From positions 1 through 41,534 of the forward strand of contig JAKSDC010000130.1 of NCBI GenBank assembly GCA_022360275.1: a stretch of DNA of 41,534 bases, written 5' to 3'. Position numbers and translations under genes: made by a program. The stretch comes from Chlorobiales bacterium. GTDB taxonomy: Bacteria; Bacteroidota; Chlorobiia; Chlorobiales; Chlorobiaceae. This document shows, piece after piece, positions 16,328-25,345 of the stretch. Positions within the stretch are counted from its first letter, which is position 1. Each line of letters begins with the position of its first letter. The notes beneath the pieces are model-generated. The model did not search any database. It saw only the letters and a list, made by a program, of their open reading frames with translations, and was not told the DNA's origin.

Positions 16328-17581
16328 TTACTCGTATCGCAATGAATCAGCGGGGTCGAGGCGTGATGCTGTAATGGCAGGCGCCAGACCTGAAAAAATT
16401 CCCGTCAGAACCGAAACAAAAAGACTGATCAGCACCAGCAGAAAAGAAAACCGGATCGGAAACTCCGGGAGAACTTGTTCTATTCCAAACGTAATGGAAA
16501 TCGCTGTAACAAGACCGACGATTCCTCCCAGAAGACAGATGGTGACGGATTCTATAAGGAACTGAAGCAGTATTGTTCTCCTTCTTGCGCCAAGTGCTTT
16601 TCGCAACCCAATTTCCCTTGTCCGTTCTTTTACGCTCACGAACGTAATGTTCATAATACCGATCGCTCCTACAAAAAGAGACATGCCGGTTATGAAAATG
16701 CCTGCGACAGCGATTCCGTTTTTAATCGGGTCAAGCTGGCTTTTAAACGCTTTCTGTTCATTGATGGCAAAGTCATCCTGTTTGTCCGGGGAAAGCCGTC
16801 TTATCCTGCGCATAATGCCCCTGATCTCTTCTTTTGCATCCTCGACGTTTACCGTTTCATCTATCTTTATCCTGAGGGTGGCAGACTTGCTGCTTCCATA
16901 AACTTTTTTAAAAGCGGTTAGCGGGATGATAATCTGGTTGTCGAAACTGAAAAGGCCGAGAAACTTCCCTTGTTTTTTAAAGACTCCGATAACACGGAAT
17001 TTCCGATTCTTGAGCTTGATTTCCTTGCCGAGAGCCGATTCGTTCGGAAAAAGCCCTGCGGCGATATCGTCACCGATGATGCAAACCATCGCCCCGCTTT
17101 CCGATTCATGGGGAAGGAAGAACCTGCCTTCCGACAAATCGCCTGAAGCGGTTCTCAGGTAATCGGCGTTCGTGCCAAGCGCAAAGACCTGCTGGAGATT
17201 CCTGTCTTTGTAACTTGCCGATGCTCTGTAGTTAGACATCTGGGGGATTACCGTTTCAAGTGCGGAATCGGGGTTATCGGCAATGATGCGGTTGATTTGT
17301 TCGGCATACTCTGTTTTCAGGTCAGGTCTGTTTCGATATCGCCACCACTGTCCCATAGTACCCCAGGAGCCTTTCTGTACATAGACGACATCATAGCCAA
17401 GCATCGAAAGGCTTTTTTCGAAACCTGCATCGATCCCGCTGATTGCCGTCCCCATCATGGTAATGGAGACAATGCCGATAATCACCCCGAGAGCGGTAAG
17501 AAACGATCTGGTTTTATTGCTCCTGATTTGATCGACAGCCATCAGGAGACTTTCATATGTTTCCTGGTTAAAGCGTTTCAT
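16328..17581 (-). CDS. MacB-like FtsX-domain ABC permease (first permease of the exporter)
   Basis: 417 residues with the same layout as its downstream paralog: an N-terminal helix (NKTRSFLTALGVIIGIVSITMM), a periplasmic domain (about 45-275), and three C-terminal helices with ITFVSVKERTREIGLRKALGA and the end SRLDPADSLRYE. No ATPase domain is fused; the stand-alone ATPase gene lies 6 bases upstream. In MacB systems two identical subunits form the pump. Two distinct permeases here suggest a heterodimer, which is an inference. Confidence 0.92.
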   Translation of the reverse strand: MKRFNQETYESLLMAVDQIRSNKTRSFLTALGVIIGIVSITMMGTAISGIDAGFEKSLSMLGYDVVYVQKGSWGTMGQWWRYRNRPDLKTEYAEQINRIIADNPDSALETVIPQMSNYRASASYKDRNLQQVFALGTNADYLRTASGDLSEGRFFLPHESESGAMVCIIGDDIAAGLFPNESALGKEIKLKNRKFRVIGVFKKQGKFLGLFSFDNQIIIPLTAFKKVYGSSKSATLRIKIDETVNVEDAKEEIRGIMRRIRRLSPDKQDDFAINEQKAFKSQLDPIKNGIAVAGIFITGMSLFVGAIGIMNITFVSVKERTREIGLRKALGARRRTILLQFLIESVTICLLGGIVGLVTAISITFGIEQVLPEFPIRFSFLLVLISLFVSVLTGIFSGLAPAITASRLDPADSLRYE

Positions 17582-17587
17582 GGATTG

Positions 17588-18274
17588 CTAATGGCTTGTA
17601 TCGCTTTCGATTTTTCCATCGCGAAGCCGGACAATGCGTTGTGTATGGCGTGCGATATCCTCTTCGTGAGTGATGAGAATGATGGTATTACCGGCTTTGG
17701 ACAGTTCGCTGAATATTTCCATAATGTCCTGGCTTGTTGTGGTGTCGAGATTTCCCGTCGGTTCATCTGCAAGAATCAGGGAGGGGTTGTTGATCAATGC
17801 TCTTGCTATTGCCACTCGTTGTATCTGACCTCCGGAAAGTTCCGATGGCTTGTGGGTTATCCTGTCTCCAAGACCTACTTTTTTCAGGGCTTCCAGGGCA
17901 CGTTCCGACCGTTCTTCCGCATTGATCCCCGCATAGATGAGAGGGAGCTCGACATTTCTTATGCAGTTGAGACGGGGGAGCAGGTTGAAGGTCTGAAAAA
18001 CAAAGCCGACTTCACGGTTCCGGATTCGGGCAAGTTCATCGTCATCCAGTTCCGCAACATTCTTTCCGTTGAGTTCATACCTGCCTGACGAGGGTGTATC
18101 GAGGCAGCCGATAATGTTCATCAGGGTTGACTTCCCGCTGCCCGAGGGTCCCATGATGGCTACATATTCGCTGTGCTGAAATATCAGATTGATATTGTCG
18201 AGAGCCCTGACCTGCTGATTGCCCATTTCGTAGAACCGGCAAAGTGCCTGCATGTTGATAACGGTATCAGCCAT
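17588..18274 (-). CDS. ABC transporter ATP-binding protein (MacB/LolD type)
   Basis: 228 residues. Walker A GPSGSGKST at 42-50, Q-loop in FVFQTFNLLP, signature LSGGQ at 146-150 followed by IQRVAIARAL, Walker B LILADEPTGNLD at about 167-178, and the H-loop in ILITHEEDIA. The length and EPTGNLD motif place it with the LolD/MacB/FtsE group of ATPases, which power FtsX-type permeases. It lies between the adaptor gene and the first permease with 6-base gaps, clearly one operon. Confidence 0.95.
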   Translation of the reverse strand: MADTVINMQALCRFYEMGNQQVRALDNINLIFQHSEYVAIMGPSGSGKSTLMNIIGCLDTPSSGRYELNGKNVAELDDDELARIRNREVGFVFQTFNLLPRLNCIRNVELPLIYAGINAEERSERALEALKKVGLGDRITHKPSELSGGQIQRVAIARALINNPSLILADEPTGNLDTTTSQDIMEIFSELSKAGNTIILITHEEDIARHTQRIVRLRDGKIESDTSH

Positions 18275-18280
18275 TGGGCC

Positions 18281-19519
18281 TTATTCTTTTTTCATATCTA
18301 CCTTGCTGCCGTGCTGAAGCAGGCGGGTTATTGCCGTGTAACTGCCTGAAACAACATTTTTTCCTTCCTCCAACCCTTTCAGAACAACGATGTGGGTGTT
18401 ATCGGTGGTTCCGGTTTCAACGGGATGAAACCTGGCGATGCCGTTTTCGATAACAAAAACACCCTGGCGGCTGCTGTTGTTATTCCTTACTGACGGAGTG
18501 CCGCTTTTCCGGTTTTCTTCAGTCGAGGATTCTCTCAGGGTAACGCTTTGAATAGGCACTACAAGCGCATCCGGTACGCGAGCCGTTTCTATATCGGCCG
18601 TTGCGCTCATGCCGGGTTTGAGCAAGCGGTCATGGTTCAAAATGCGGATCTTGACCGAAAAATTGGTGACTTCCTCCTGGGTTCCCTCGGCCTCGGTTAT
18701 GGCCGAGTTCGAGATTTCCCGGACCACGCCGTCGAATGTTCTGTTACCGAAAGCATCGACGTTCACAATAACGTTGTCTCCTTGCTTGACGTTGATGATA
18801 TCGTTTTCGTTTACTTCAACCTCGACCTGCATGCTGTCGAGATTGGCTATTCTAAGAACATCGGTTCCCTGGAACTGCCCTGTGCCGACAACTCTCTCGC
18901 CGCTCTTGCTGTTCAGCTCGATGATCGTTCCGTGGATGGGGCTGGTTACGGTTGTCTTTTCAAGCTGTTCGAGCGACTGGTCAAGCAGACTGCTGTTTTG
19001 TTTGATGGTAAAAAGTGACGCCTCATAGGTGGCCTTTGCAGCTTCCGCGTTGGTTTTCGCAGTCAGATAATCGGTGTCCGAGATCAAACGGTCTTTGTGG
19101 AGAATGGAGGCTTTGCGGAAGTCATCATCGGCTTTGAGCTTTCTGGCTCTTGATTCAAGGCTCTGGGATTTCGAGAGGTTGAGCCGGGCCCGGTTCTGTT
19201 CGACCTGGTTTATATAGACGTCGGGTTCGATTTTAAACAGCAACTCTCCTTTTTCAACTGTTTCGCCTTCTCTGACCGGCAACTCTATAATTTCGCCCGA
19301 CACATCAGGCGAAATGGTTACTTCAAGCTCCGGTTCGATTTTACCGGTTGCGGTGACATAATGAACAACTTCCTTTCTGAATGCCTGCTCGGTAGATACC
19401 TCAATCCTCTTCTGCAGGCTGGAAAACCATAGCGTTCCAACAATGCCGGCTGTCAGGACAACGGCTGTTGTGAGGATGGTGATGTTGCGCTTTTTCTTTT
19501 TCTGTTCTTTTTTCATCAT
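18281..19519 (-). CDS. MacA-like periplasmic adaptor (HlyD/RND membrane-fusion family)
   Basis: 412 residues. A lysine-rich cytoplasmic tip and one N-terminal helix (about 13-32) anchor it. A barrel-sandwich/lipoyl half (EVTISPDVSGEIIELPVREGETVEKGELLFKI), an alpha-hairpin (about 100-190) and the second lipoyl half (VTSPIHGTIIELNSKSGERV) are followed by beta-barrel and membrane-proximal domains. The adaptor links the inner-membrane permeases to TolC. Its gene lies 13 bases after tolC and 6 before the ATPase gene. A second in-frame ATG is the next codon. Substrate is not predictable; related systems export macrolides, peptides or lipoproteins. Confidence 0.93.
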   Translation of the reverse strand: MMKKEQKKKKRNITILTTAVVLTAGIVGTLWFSSLQKRIEVSTEQAFRKEVVHYVTATGKIEPELEVTISPDVSGEIIELPVREGETVEKGELLFKIEPDVYINQVEQNRARLNLSKSQSLESRARKLKADDDFRKASILHKDRLISDTDYLTAKTNAEAAKATYEASLFTIKQNSSLLDQSLEQLEKTTVTSPIHGTIIELNSKSGERVVGTGQFQGTDVLRIANLDSMQVEVEVNENDIINVKQGDNVIVNVDAFGNRTFDGVVREISNSAITEAEGTQEEVTNFSVKIRILNHDRLLKPGMSATADIETARVPDALVVPIQSVTLRESSTEENRKSGTPSVRNNNSSRQGVFVIENGIARFHPVETGTTDNTHIVVLKGLEEGKNVVSGSYTAITRLLQHGSKVDMKKE

Positions 19520-19532
19520 GAACTAGAAACAA

Positions 19533-20990
19533 TCACTCAACAGGATGGGTTCCTGTTGCAAAATCGAGAATATTTTTTTGCAGGGCAAGATTGTATGTTG
19601 CCCGGGAGTATTCGGAACGTGCACGGACAAGAGCAGCTTTTGCAGCATTGGCTTCGACAAAGCTTGCGGCGCCAAGGTCATATTTTTTCTTGACGGTTTC
19701 ATAGGCTTTCTCGGCAGCCCTGAGTCCATGCTTTGCGGTTTCGATCTGGGTAAAGCCGGCACTGTAATTGTCGACGGCGAGCTGAATGTCGATCGCTATG
19801 TCATCTTCAAGGTCGGCAGCATCCAGTCCCTGATTCAGGTAATTGACTTTTGCCTGTTCAACATTGTACCGGGTGAGAAATCCGTCAAAAATGGACCAGT
19901 TCACGGTAAGGCTCAGCGAGTATCCCAGAAGGTCGGAAAGCTGGTCGGTAAGAGGCGGGAAGGCATAGCTCGATGGCGGAACATCGGCGGAGGCTGTATA
20001 GTAGGGGTATCCCCCGGTATTCAGACTGAACGCAAGATCGAGCTTTGGATAGCGCTGCGCCGAAGCGCCTGTTACGCCCCATTTTGCGGCCTCGGCAGTA
20101 AGAACAGCGCTCTGCAGGTCTTTTCTGTTGGCAATGCCAAGCGTGACAAGGCTGTCTCTGTCGACTGAACGAGGGAGTGACGTAAGGGTTGCTTTTTCGA
20201 TGTCTGCAGCCAGTATCTCCTCTGCCGGGTCGAGACGCAGTTTTCTGAGAAGTTCGAGCCTGCTGGCGCGAAGATTGTTTTCAGCCCTGATGACCGCCAG
20301 TTCGCTGTTTGCTGTTTCAGCCTGCTGCTGATAGTAATCGGAGACGGGTTTCAGGCCGACCTCGTACTGCCGTTTTGTAAGCTGCAGCTGATCGTTTGAC
20401 GAAGACAGGTTTTCTCTTTCTATTTTCAAAAGCTCGGTATCGAGAAGCACCTGATAGTAAGACTGAGTGACATCGTAAGCAATTGTCTGGCGGGCTCGTG
20501 ACAAAGAAAAGCCCGCCGCCTCACGAAGATTTAGGGCGGACTGCAGTGAAGCGTAATCCTTGAAACCGTTAAACAGGTTGAGTGTTGTTGTCAAACTGAG
20601 ATCGACACGTTCGGTTCTGGTCGTTGAAACCGATCCGCTTTCAGGGTCGGAATAGGCTCTCGCTACGGAAAGGGGGATATAACCGGCAGAAGCGGATACC
20701 TTCGGAAGAAACTGTCCATAGCTTTTCAAGAGGTCGCTTCCCTGCAATCTGAATGCGTTTTCTGCTTTTTTTACCGAGGAGGAGTTCTGGAGAGCGATTT
20801 CCACGCACTCTTGCAGGGTGAGTAATCTTTTCTCCCTGTCGGCACTGTATAGAAGAACTGGATGTAAGGTGATCAGGCTGATTGCGGCGATAACAAAAAC
20901 TCTCAACAATCGGGTCAATAATCGTGTCACAGTTTTCAACGTAGTTAGTGGGAAGTATCGGGAGTAATATAAGGTGAATATCCGGATCAC
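19533..20990 (-). CDS. TolC-family outer-membrane efflux protein
   Basis: 485 residues from the first possible start, a GTG. The Sec signal peptide is the hydrophobic LLRVFVIAAISLITLHPVLLYSA at about 28-50. A start at TTG 20939 or GTG 20930 would put it at a more usual distance, so the start is uncertain. The two OEP repeats are visible: LTLQECVEIALQNSSSVKKAENAF opens the first, and coiled-coil segments follow up to AARARSEY-like helices near the C terminus (VEANAAKAALVRARSEYSRA). It forms the outer-membrane channel of the tripartite exporter encoded downstream and is the first gene of that operon. A repeat-element copy lies in the region upstream. Confidence 0.92.
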   Translation of the reverse strand: MIRIFTLYYSRYFPLTTLKTVTRLLTRLLRVFVIAAISLITLHPVLLYSADREKRLLTLQECVEIALQNSSSVKKAENAFRLQGSDLLKSYGQFLPKVSASAGYIPLSVARAYSDPESGSVSTTRTERVDLSLTTTLNLFNGFKDYASLQSALNLREAAGFSLSRARQTIAYDVTQSYYQVLLDTELLKIERENLSSSNDQLQLTKRQYEVGLKPVSDYYQQQAETANSELAVIRAENNLRASRLELLRKLRLDPAEEILAADIEKATLTSLPRSVDRDSLVTLGIANRKDLQSAVLTAEAAKWGVTGASAQRYPKLDLAFSLNTGGYPYYTASADVPPSSYAFPPLTDQLSDLLGYSLSLTVNWSIFDGFLTRYNVEQAKVNYLNQGLDAADLEDDIAIDIQLAVDNYSAGFTQIETAKHGLRAAEKAYETVKKKYDLGAASFVEANAAKAALVRARSEYSRATYNLALQKNILDFATGTHPVE

Positions 20991-21153
20991 AATATCCTAA
21001 GCCGAGTATTTCAAAAAAGCTTGATACTTAATTACAAACCGGAGTGCTCGACAATCGCTCGATTTAGGAATACCATTTCTGCTCAGTCAGAAAGTTTGAC
21101 GGCAATGAGAATACAACTCTTGCGCAATCATAACAATAATAATGTATGTATTA

Positions 21154-21246
21154 GCGGCGCCTTTATTGATTGTTGTGACCGACGCTCACTTTTTCCGGCG
21201 AGCGAAGTAATCGGGGTACGCAGCAAGTTATAATAAGGGTGCCTTA
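21154..21246 (+). repeat. Diverged copy C of the AGGTGCC-ended palindromic element
   Basis: Ends are GGCGCCTTTATT-like on the left and TATAATAAGGGTGCC on the right, forming imperfect terminal inverted repeats. The right half (GCGAAGTAATCGGGGTACGCAGCAAG) aligns with the element at the right edge of the window read in reverse. It is about 93 bp, shorter than the other copies, and its right end reaches the stop codon of the TPR gene. Confidence 0.6.
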
Positions 21247-21804
21247 CAGTTTGTCGAGCAGCGAAGAAATAGCCTGCTTGTACGTGTCAGCTTTAGAGGG
21301 ATTGAGCTGCAGGAGATCGGTGTACACCCGTATTGCCTTTTTATAAGCGTTTTGTTCGGTAAAGAGGGCTGCAAGACTTTCCGTGGGGACGGATATGTGT
21401 TCTTCGTCTGAAAAAGGCTCTTTCTGTTCGTTCAAAGAAGTCGGATCGCTTGTTTCAGATGCTTTGGGCGGTTGAAATTCAGCAAGCGCAGCCGAGAGTT
21501 CTTCAAGTTCGGCGGTCAGATCGTCACCGGAAGATTGCAGCAGAAGAAAATGAGCTTCGATCAATTCTTTCCAAGCAACTTCATTATGCGGTGCGATCCT
21601 GCAGCATGTCTTCAGAGAGGCCAGTGCTTCAGCATACCGCCGGGTTCCTTTCCGTGCCCGTCCCAGAAGGAGGTGAAAGGTGTAGGAGCCCTGAAAGTTG
21701 TCACTTTCCGCTTCGAGTTTTTTCATCCCGGCGGCGTATTCGCCTCTTGACAGATCAAGCGAAACTTCTGCAAAGAAAAGATGCGGGTCGGTTACCATAG
21801 ACAA
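21244..21804 (-). CDS. Tetratricopeptide-repeat protein
   Basis: 186 residues. Helical repeats are visible at about 8-75 (ALASLKTCCRIAPHNEVAWKELIEAH) and again at the C terminus (TEQNAYKKAIRVYTDLLQLNPSKADTYKQAI), separated by a low-complexity acidic linker (about 105-145). It has no signal peptide, so it is likely a cytoplasmic scaffold. It follows ddl on the same strand after 63 bases and is probably cotranscribed. A repeat element ends exactly at its stop codon. The partner is unknown. Confidence 0.8.
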   Translation of the reverse strand: MSMVTDPHLFFAEVSLDLSRGEYAAGMKKLEAESDNFQGSYTFHLLLGRARKGTRRYAEALASLKTCCRIAPHNEVAWKELIEAHFLLLQSSGDDLTAELEELSAALAEFQPPKASETSDPTSLNEQKEPFSDEEHISVPTESLAALFTEQNAYKKAIRVYTDLLQLNPSKADTYKQAISSLLDKL

Positions 21805-21867
21805 ATTGGTTGTCGAAAAGCAAGATCAAGGGGGAGTTGACGATCGCAAAATTATTTCCAGTTTAGG

Positions 21868-22950
21868 TTATGCCGCAGATTTTTCCAAAGCAAGCTGCAA
21901 TAATTTGTCGATAAGTTCTTTGAGGCCGATGCCGGAAAGCTCCATCAACTTTGGATACATACTGATGCCGGTGAATCCGGGGATCGTGTTAATTTCGCTG
22001 AATATGATATTGCTGCTTCCATTTTCGATAAAGAAATCCGCACGGGCCATGCCGCTGCAGCCGAGGGCCTTGTAGACTTTTATTGCTGATTCTTTCAGCA
22101 TTGTTTGAACTTGTTCGTCGATCCTGGCAGGAATATGAAGCATGGCTGTGTCGCTGATGTACTTGTCCGTATAGTCGTAAAAATCACTGCCCGGCTCAAT
22201 TTCTCCAGCGGGAGAAGCTATGGGGTTCTCGTTGCCTAAAAGGGCCACCTCTACTTCCTGTCCATTGATTGCTTCCTCTACAATGATCTTGCTGTCAAGG
22301 CGGCAAGCAGTTTCAAGGGCTTTCGGTAAAGCATTGTAGTCGTGGATTTTTGAAATGCCAATTGAAGAACCAAGATTTGCCGGTTTCACAAAAAACGGAA
22401 CGGGGAACCGTTCTCTAATCATGGTCAGGACGGGTGATGGATCGATCAGGTAATCACTGCTCGATATGGTGATGTATTCCGCAACAGCCAGTCCGGCTGC
22501 CGACGCGCAGAGTTTTGTTGCAGCCTTGTCGATGGCCATCGCTGAAGTCTGAACCCCGCAGCCGGTATAGGGTATGCCGAACACTTCGAGCAGTCCCTGG
22601 ACTTTTCCGTCTTCGCCATAAGTACCATGCAGCACAGGAAAAGCTATTGCAATATTCTTTTGCTGAAAATCAAATCTGAAGAGGTCGTTTTCACGATTTT
22701 CAGTTATTGTCCGCAACTGATCTCGTGTCTCGGCAAAAGGCTGTTTCTTGAGCAGTTCCGACATGTCGAGGTCAAGAACTTCCTGCGCGGTTCTGCCATC
22801 AAACCAGCTGCCTTTTCGGGAGACGTAGATCGGGTAAAGGACGTATTTCTTTTCATCGATATTTCGGGCAATAGTGTTTGCCGAGATAATCGAGATTTCG
22901 TGCTCCGGGGATTTGCCTCCGAAAAGAAGCGCTACAATGGTACTGGGCAT
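21868..22950 (-). CDS. ddl: D-alanine--D-alanine ligase
   Basis: 360 residues of the ATP-grasp ligase that makes the D-Ala-D-Ala dipeptide for peptidoglycan. Seen are the N-terminal VALLFGGKSPEHEISIISANTIA, the HGTYGEDGKVQGLLEVFGIPYTG motif, ATP-binding PFFVKPANLGSSIGISK, and the metal-binding C-terminal SEINTIPGFTGISMYPKL. The length and motifs fit a functional DdlA/B-type enzyme. It is transcribed with the downstream TPR gene. The ATG at 22950 lies after a short AT-rich gap from the CoA-binding protein gene. Confidence 0.96.
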   Translation of the reverse strand: MPSTIVALLFGGKSPEHEISIISANTIARNIDEKKYVLYPIYVSRKGSWFDGRTAQEVLDLDMSELLKKQPFAETRDQLRTITENRENDLFRFDFQQKNIAIAFPVLHGTYGEDGKVQGLLEVFGIPYTGCGVQTSAMAIDKAATKLCASAAGLAVAEYITISSSDYLIDPSPVLTMIRERFPVPFFVKPANLGSSIGISKIHDYNALPKALETACRLDSKIIVEEAINGQEVEVALLGNENPIASPAGEIEPGSDFYDYTDKYISDTAMLHIPARIDEQVQTMLKESAIKVYKALGCSGMARADFFIENGSSNIIFSEINTIPGFTGISMYPKLMELSGIGLKELIDKLLQLALEKSAA

Positions 22951-23063
22951 GATCTACTGATTCCTTTGAGATTGACCGTATTCCGAATAATAGTGGAATA
23001 GATAAAAAGAAAGGTCAAACTGAAAAGCAAAAATTTAAAAAAGTTGCATCGGAGCCTGATTGT

Positions 23064-23489
23064 TCATCTGCCGAACAGGCGGTTGTGCTCGACGGCTATG
23101 CAGAGGTTTTGTATGACTTCAAGTCCGGCCTCTTGCGCTTTGCGGGAGGCTTCTTCATTGGTGACGCCAAGCTGCATCCAGATGACTTTCGCTCCGATCT
23201 CGATTGCTTGATCGACAATCGGCCCGACGTCTTCGGGTTTGCGGAAAATATCGACTATTTCGATCTTGCTTTTTGCATCCGACGGTATGTCCGGCAACGA
23301 AGGGTAGCATGTGATGCCAAATATGCTGTCCAGATTGGGGTTGACAGGATAAATGGTGTATCCGGCGTGGATCAGGTATTTTGTGACACTATGGCTGGGC
23401 CGTTCCCGTTTTTCGGAAACGCCGACAACCGCGACGTGTTTAAAGGAGTCAAGTATTTCTTTGGTAGTCATGGCTGAACATCTATGCAT
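23064..23489 (-). CDS. CoA-binding (YccU-like) protein
   Basis: About 141 residues consisting of one Rossmann-like CoA-binding domain: HVAVVGVSEKRERPSHSVTKYL at the N terminus, GYTIYPVNP, then KVIWMQLGVTNEEASRKAQEAG and IQNLCIAVEHNRL near the end, all typical of the YccU family. The biological role of these single-domain proteins is unknown. The start could instead be the ATG at 23471 (MTTKEILDSF), which removes six unsupported residues; neither site has a clear ribosome site. It is upstream of ddl on the same strand and divergent from the DUF4136 lipoprotein. Confidence 0.88.
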   Translation of the reverse strand: MHRCSAMTTKEILDSFKHVAVVGVSEKRERPSHSVTKYLIHAGYTIYPVNPNLDSIFGITCYPSLPDIPSDAKSKIEIVDIFRKPEDVGPIVDQAIEIGAKVIWMQLGVTNEEASRKAQEAGLEVIQNLCIAVEHNRLFGR

Positions 23490-23560
23490 GAAAAGGGTTT
23501 GTGATAAATATAACTATTCACCGGGAGGCAGGAAGTGGCAACCGGGAAAAAAACTGTCTG

Positions 23561-23681
23561 CAGGGCACCTCTATTTATTGTCATGAGCGGTTCAAGTGCA
23601 AGGCGAACGGAGCACAGAAATCCCTTTCTATCCGCTCAACGAAGCAATTGAATCGCGGAATAAATAAAGAGAGGTGCCCTG
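23561..23681. repeat. Copy A of the AGGTGCC-ended palindromic element
   Basis: A 121-bp element with terminal inverted repeats: CAGGGCACCTCT-ATTTATT on the left and AATAAATAAAGAGAGGTGCCCTG on the right (two extra bases). The interior (GGCGAACGGAGCACAGAAA) matches copy B at the window edge in reverse orientation. It contains no open frame of note. It lies in the divergent gap between the CoA-binding gene and the DUF4136 gene. Confidence 0.85.
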
Positions 23682-23788
23682 TAGAACGTTTGGAGAGAGG
23701 AAACTTACAGATAACAAGGCGTGTTACAATCGTACAGCCTTCATGCACAAACGTTGAGATGCATTTGAAATTAAAGGGGGGATAAATC

Positions 23789-24379
23789 ATGAAGAAGAGT
23801 CTGGTTTTTCTTCAGGTTGTAATGGTGGTTCTTCTTGCAGGATGTTCGGCTTTTTCAGTGATGTCGGACTATGACCCGAAGTATGATTTCAGGACATTTC
23901 AAACTTACAGGTGGCCTGCCGAGAACGAGGGTATAAGAAAGGATGATGTTCTGGTTGAACACCCGCTTGTTTACAAAAGAGTTCAGGCAGCCGTCAATCA
24001 GCAGCTTCAGGCCAAGGGTTTCAGGCTCGCCGGTTCGAATGCAGATTTTATTGTTTACGCTCATGCAGGTGTCAAAAGGCGGAAAGCCTACTATCAGAGT
24101 TTTGGAGTAGATGCGCCGTTTGGCCCTTACATGTGGTACAGGCCATGGTGGGGTCCTTACGGAGGATATACCTACGTCAGCTATTACGATGAAGGCTCAC
24201 TCGTTATTGATATCATAGATGCACGAACCAAGGATCTTGCCTGGCGCGGCATTGCAACCAGGGTTGTCAAGGATTACCGCACAACCGAGGATATGCAGCG
24301 TGATATCAACAAAGCGGTTAGCAAGATCCTTGCAACTTTCCCGCCCGGGGCACAGGCAGCTGCAACTACAAGTAAATGA
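23789..24379 (+). CDS. DUF4136-type lipoprotein
   Basis: 196 residues with a lipoprotein signal peptide ending in LLAGC (C19). The mature protein fits DUF4136: SDYDPKYDFRTFQTYRWP near the start, a run rich in Tyr, Trp and Gly in the middle (GPYMWYRPWWGPYGGYTY), then SLVIDIIDARTKDLAWRGIA and the helix DINKAVSKILATFPP. Such proteins are small envelope lipoproteins of unknown function. The upstream region from 23490 holds repeat copy A. The gene stands alone, convergent with the lipoyl ligase-like gene. Confidence 0.88.
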   Translation: MKKSLVFLQVVMVVLLAGCSAFSVMSDYDPKYDFRTFQTYRWPAENEGIRKDDVLVEHPLVYKRVQAAVNQQLQAKGFRLAGSNADFIVYAHAGVKRRKAYYQSFGVDAPFGPYMWYRPWWGPYGGYTYVSYYDEGSLVIDIIDARTKDLAWRGIATRVVKDYRTTEDMQRDINKAVSKILATFPPGAQAAATTSK

Positions 24380-24464
24380 ATGAAGAACAGCTGCCAATGA
24401 GTAATGGTGAAAACTTTGCCAATAGAAGCAAATAGTCATTCTTTCAGTTGGGGGAGTGGGCAGA

Positions 24465-25253
24465 TCAGAAAAGGGATGTGATTTCCTTTTCACCGAGCAT
24501 GTGCACTTCTGTCTCAAGTTTTTTCGACAGCGCAGTGATCATGGTTTGCATAACTGTTGCATAAGCAGGGATGGTGCCGGTCAGTTCATGCACGGAAACG
24601 GTCTTGTTATCGAGGTCGTTTGCGATGTGAGCCAAAACCTTTTCATCTTTGCAACTCAGGAGCTCCCTGAGCACTTTATGCTTTCCGGAAAGGAGCAGGG
24701 ATCCATGCTGCAGAATAACCTTCTCCGACCGCCTTTGTGCAGAACCAACAAGTTTTCGCCCGTTTACGTGCAGCTCATGTCGCGCTGATGCTGTAAAACA
24801 GCTTACCGATGCGGCGGAATCATAGCGTTTTCTCATATCCGGAGTTGTTCGGCAGAATTCGGCATTTACGCCCAGCATCAGAAGTGCTTCACGAATAATC
24901 TCGTGAACCATTGAATAGATTGCTGCATTGCTGTCACACGTTTCGGCAAGGAGAGAGTAGGTGAATTCATCGATGTGGAGGACCGCTCTGCCGCCTGTCG
25001 GTCTTTTGACGATCTCGATGTTTCTCGTTTTGCATGATTCCTCATCGATTTCCCCGTACCGTTGCCCGTATCCGAGAGAGAGAGCTGGAGGATTCCATGC
25101 ATAAAACCTCCACAACATGCTGCTTTTGCCGAACCGTTTTTGGAATGTACCGGTTCGGAACAGTGCAAAGAGCTGCGTGTCGAAGGTCATGTTCCATGAA
25201 CCGCCACGGGCTCCTGTTGAGACTGCATAGACTTTGGAATACATGGATGTCAT
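24465..25253 (-). CDS. Lipoate/octanoate transferase family protein, LipM-like
   Basis: 262 residues of the biotin/lipoate A/B protein ligase (BPL_LplA_LipB) fold: NMTFDTQLFALF, LSLGYGQ, RPTGGRAVLH (about 89-98) and GRKLVGSAQRR with a conserved lysine at about 167. C152 in SVSCFTASARHEL sits where LipM octanoyltransferases carry their catalytic cysteine, which favours octanoyl transfer from ACP to the E2/GcvH lipoyl domain rather than ATP-dependent lipoate ligation. The start could also be the fourth codon (MYSKVY). The gene is convergent with the DUF4136 lipoprotein and divergent from panB. Confidence 0.85.
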   Translation of the reverse strand: MTSMYSKVYAVSTGARGGSWNMTFDTQLFALFRTGTFQKRFGKSSMLWRFYAWNPPALSLGYGQRYGEIDEESCKTRNIEIVKRPTGGRAVLHIDEFTYSLLAETCDSNAAIYSMVHEIIREALLMLGVNAEFCRTTPDMRKRYDSAASVSCFTASARHELHVNGRKLVGSAQRRSEKVILQHGSLLLSGKHKVLRELLSCKDEKVLAHIANDLDNKTVSVHELTGTIPAYATVMQTMITALSKKLETEVHMLGEKEITSLF

Positions 25254-25345
25254 GGTATATGTTTTTTCTTTTATGTATGAAGGCCCTCGGGTACGTTCTT
25301 TTTATTATTTTGGGCTTTCAGGAAAACAATTTAAAAGAATTATCA

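Noticed and set aside
25034..25345. Upstream extension of panB
   Set aside because: Antisense to the LipM-like gene and not like PanB.
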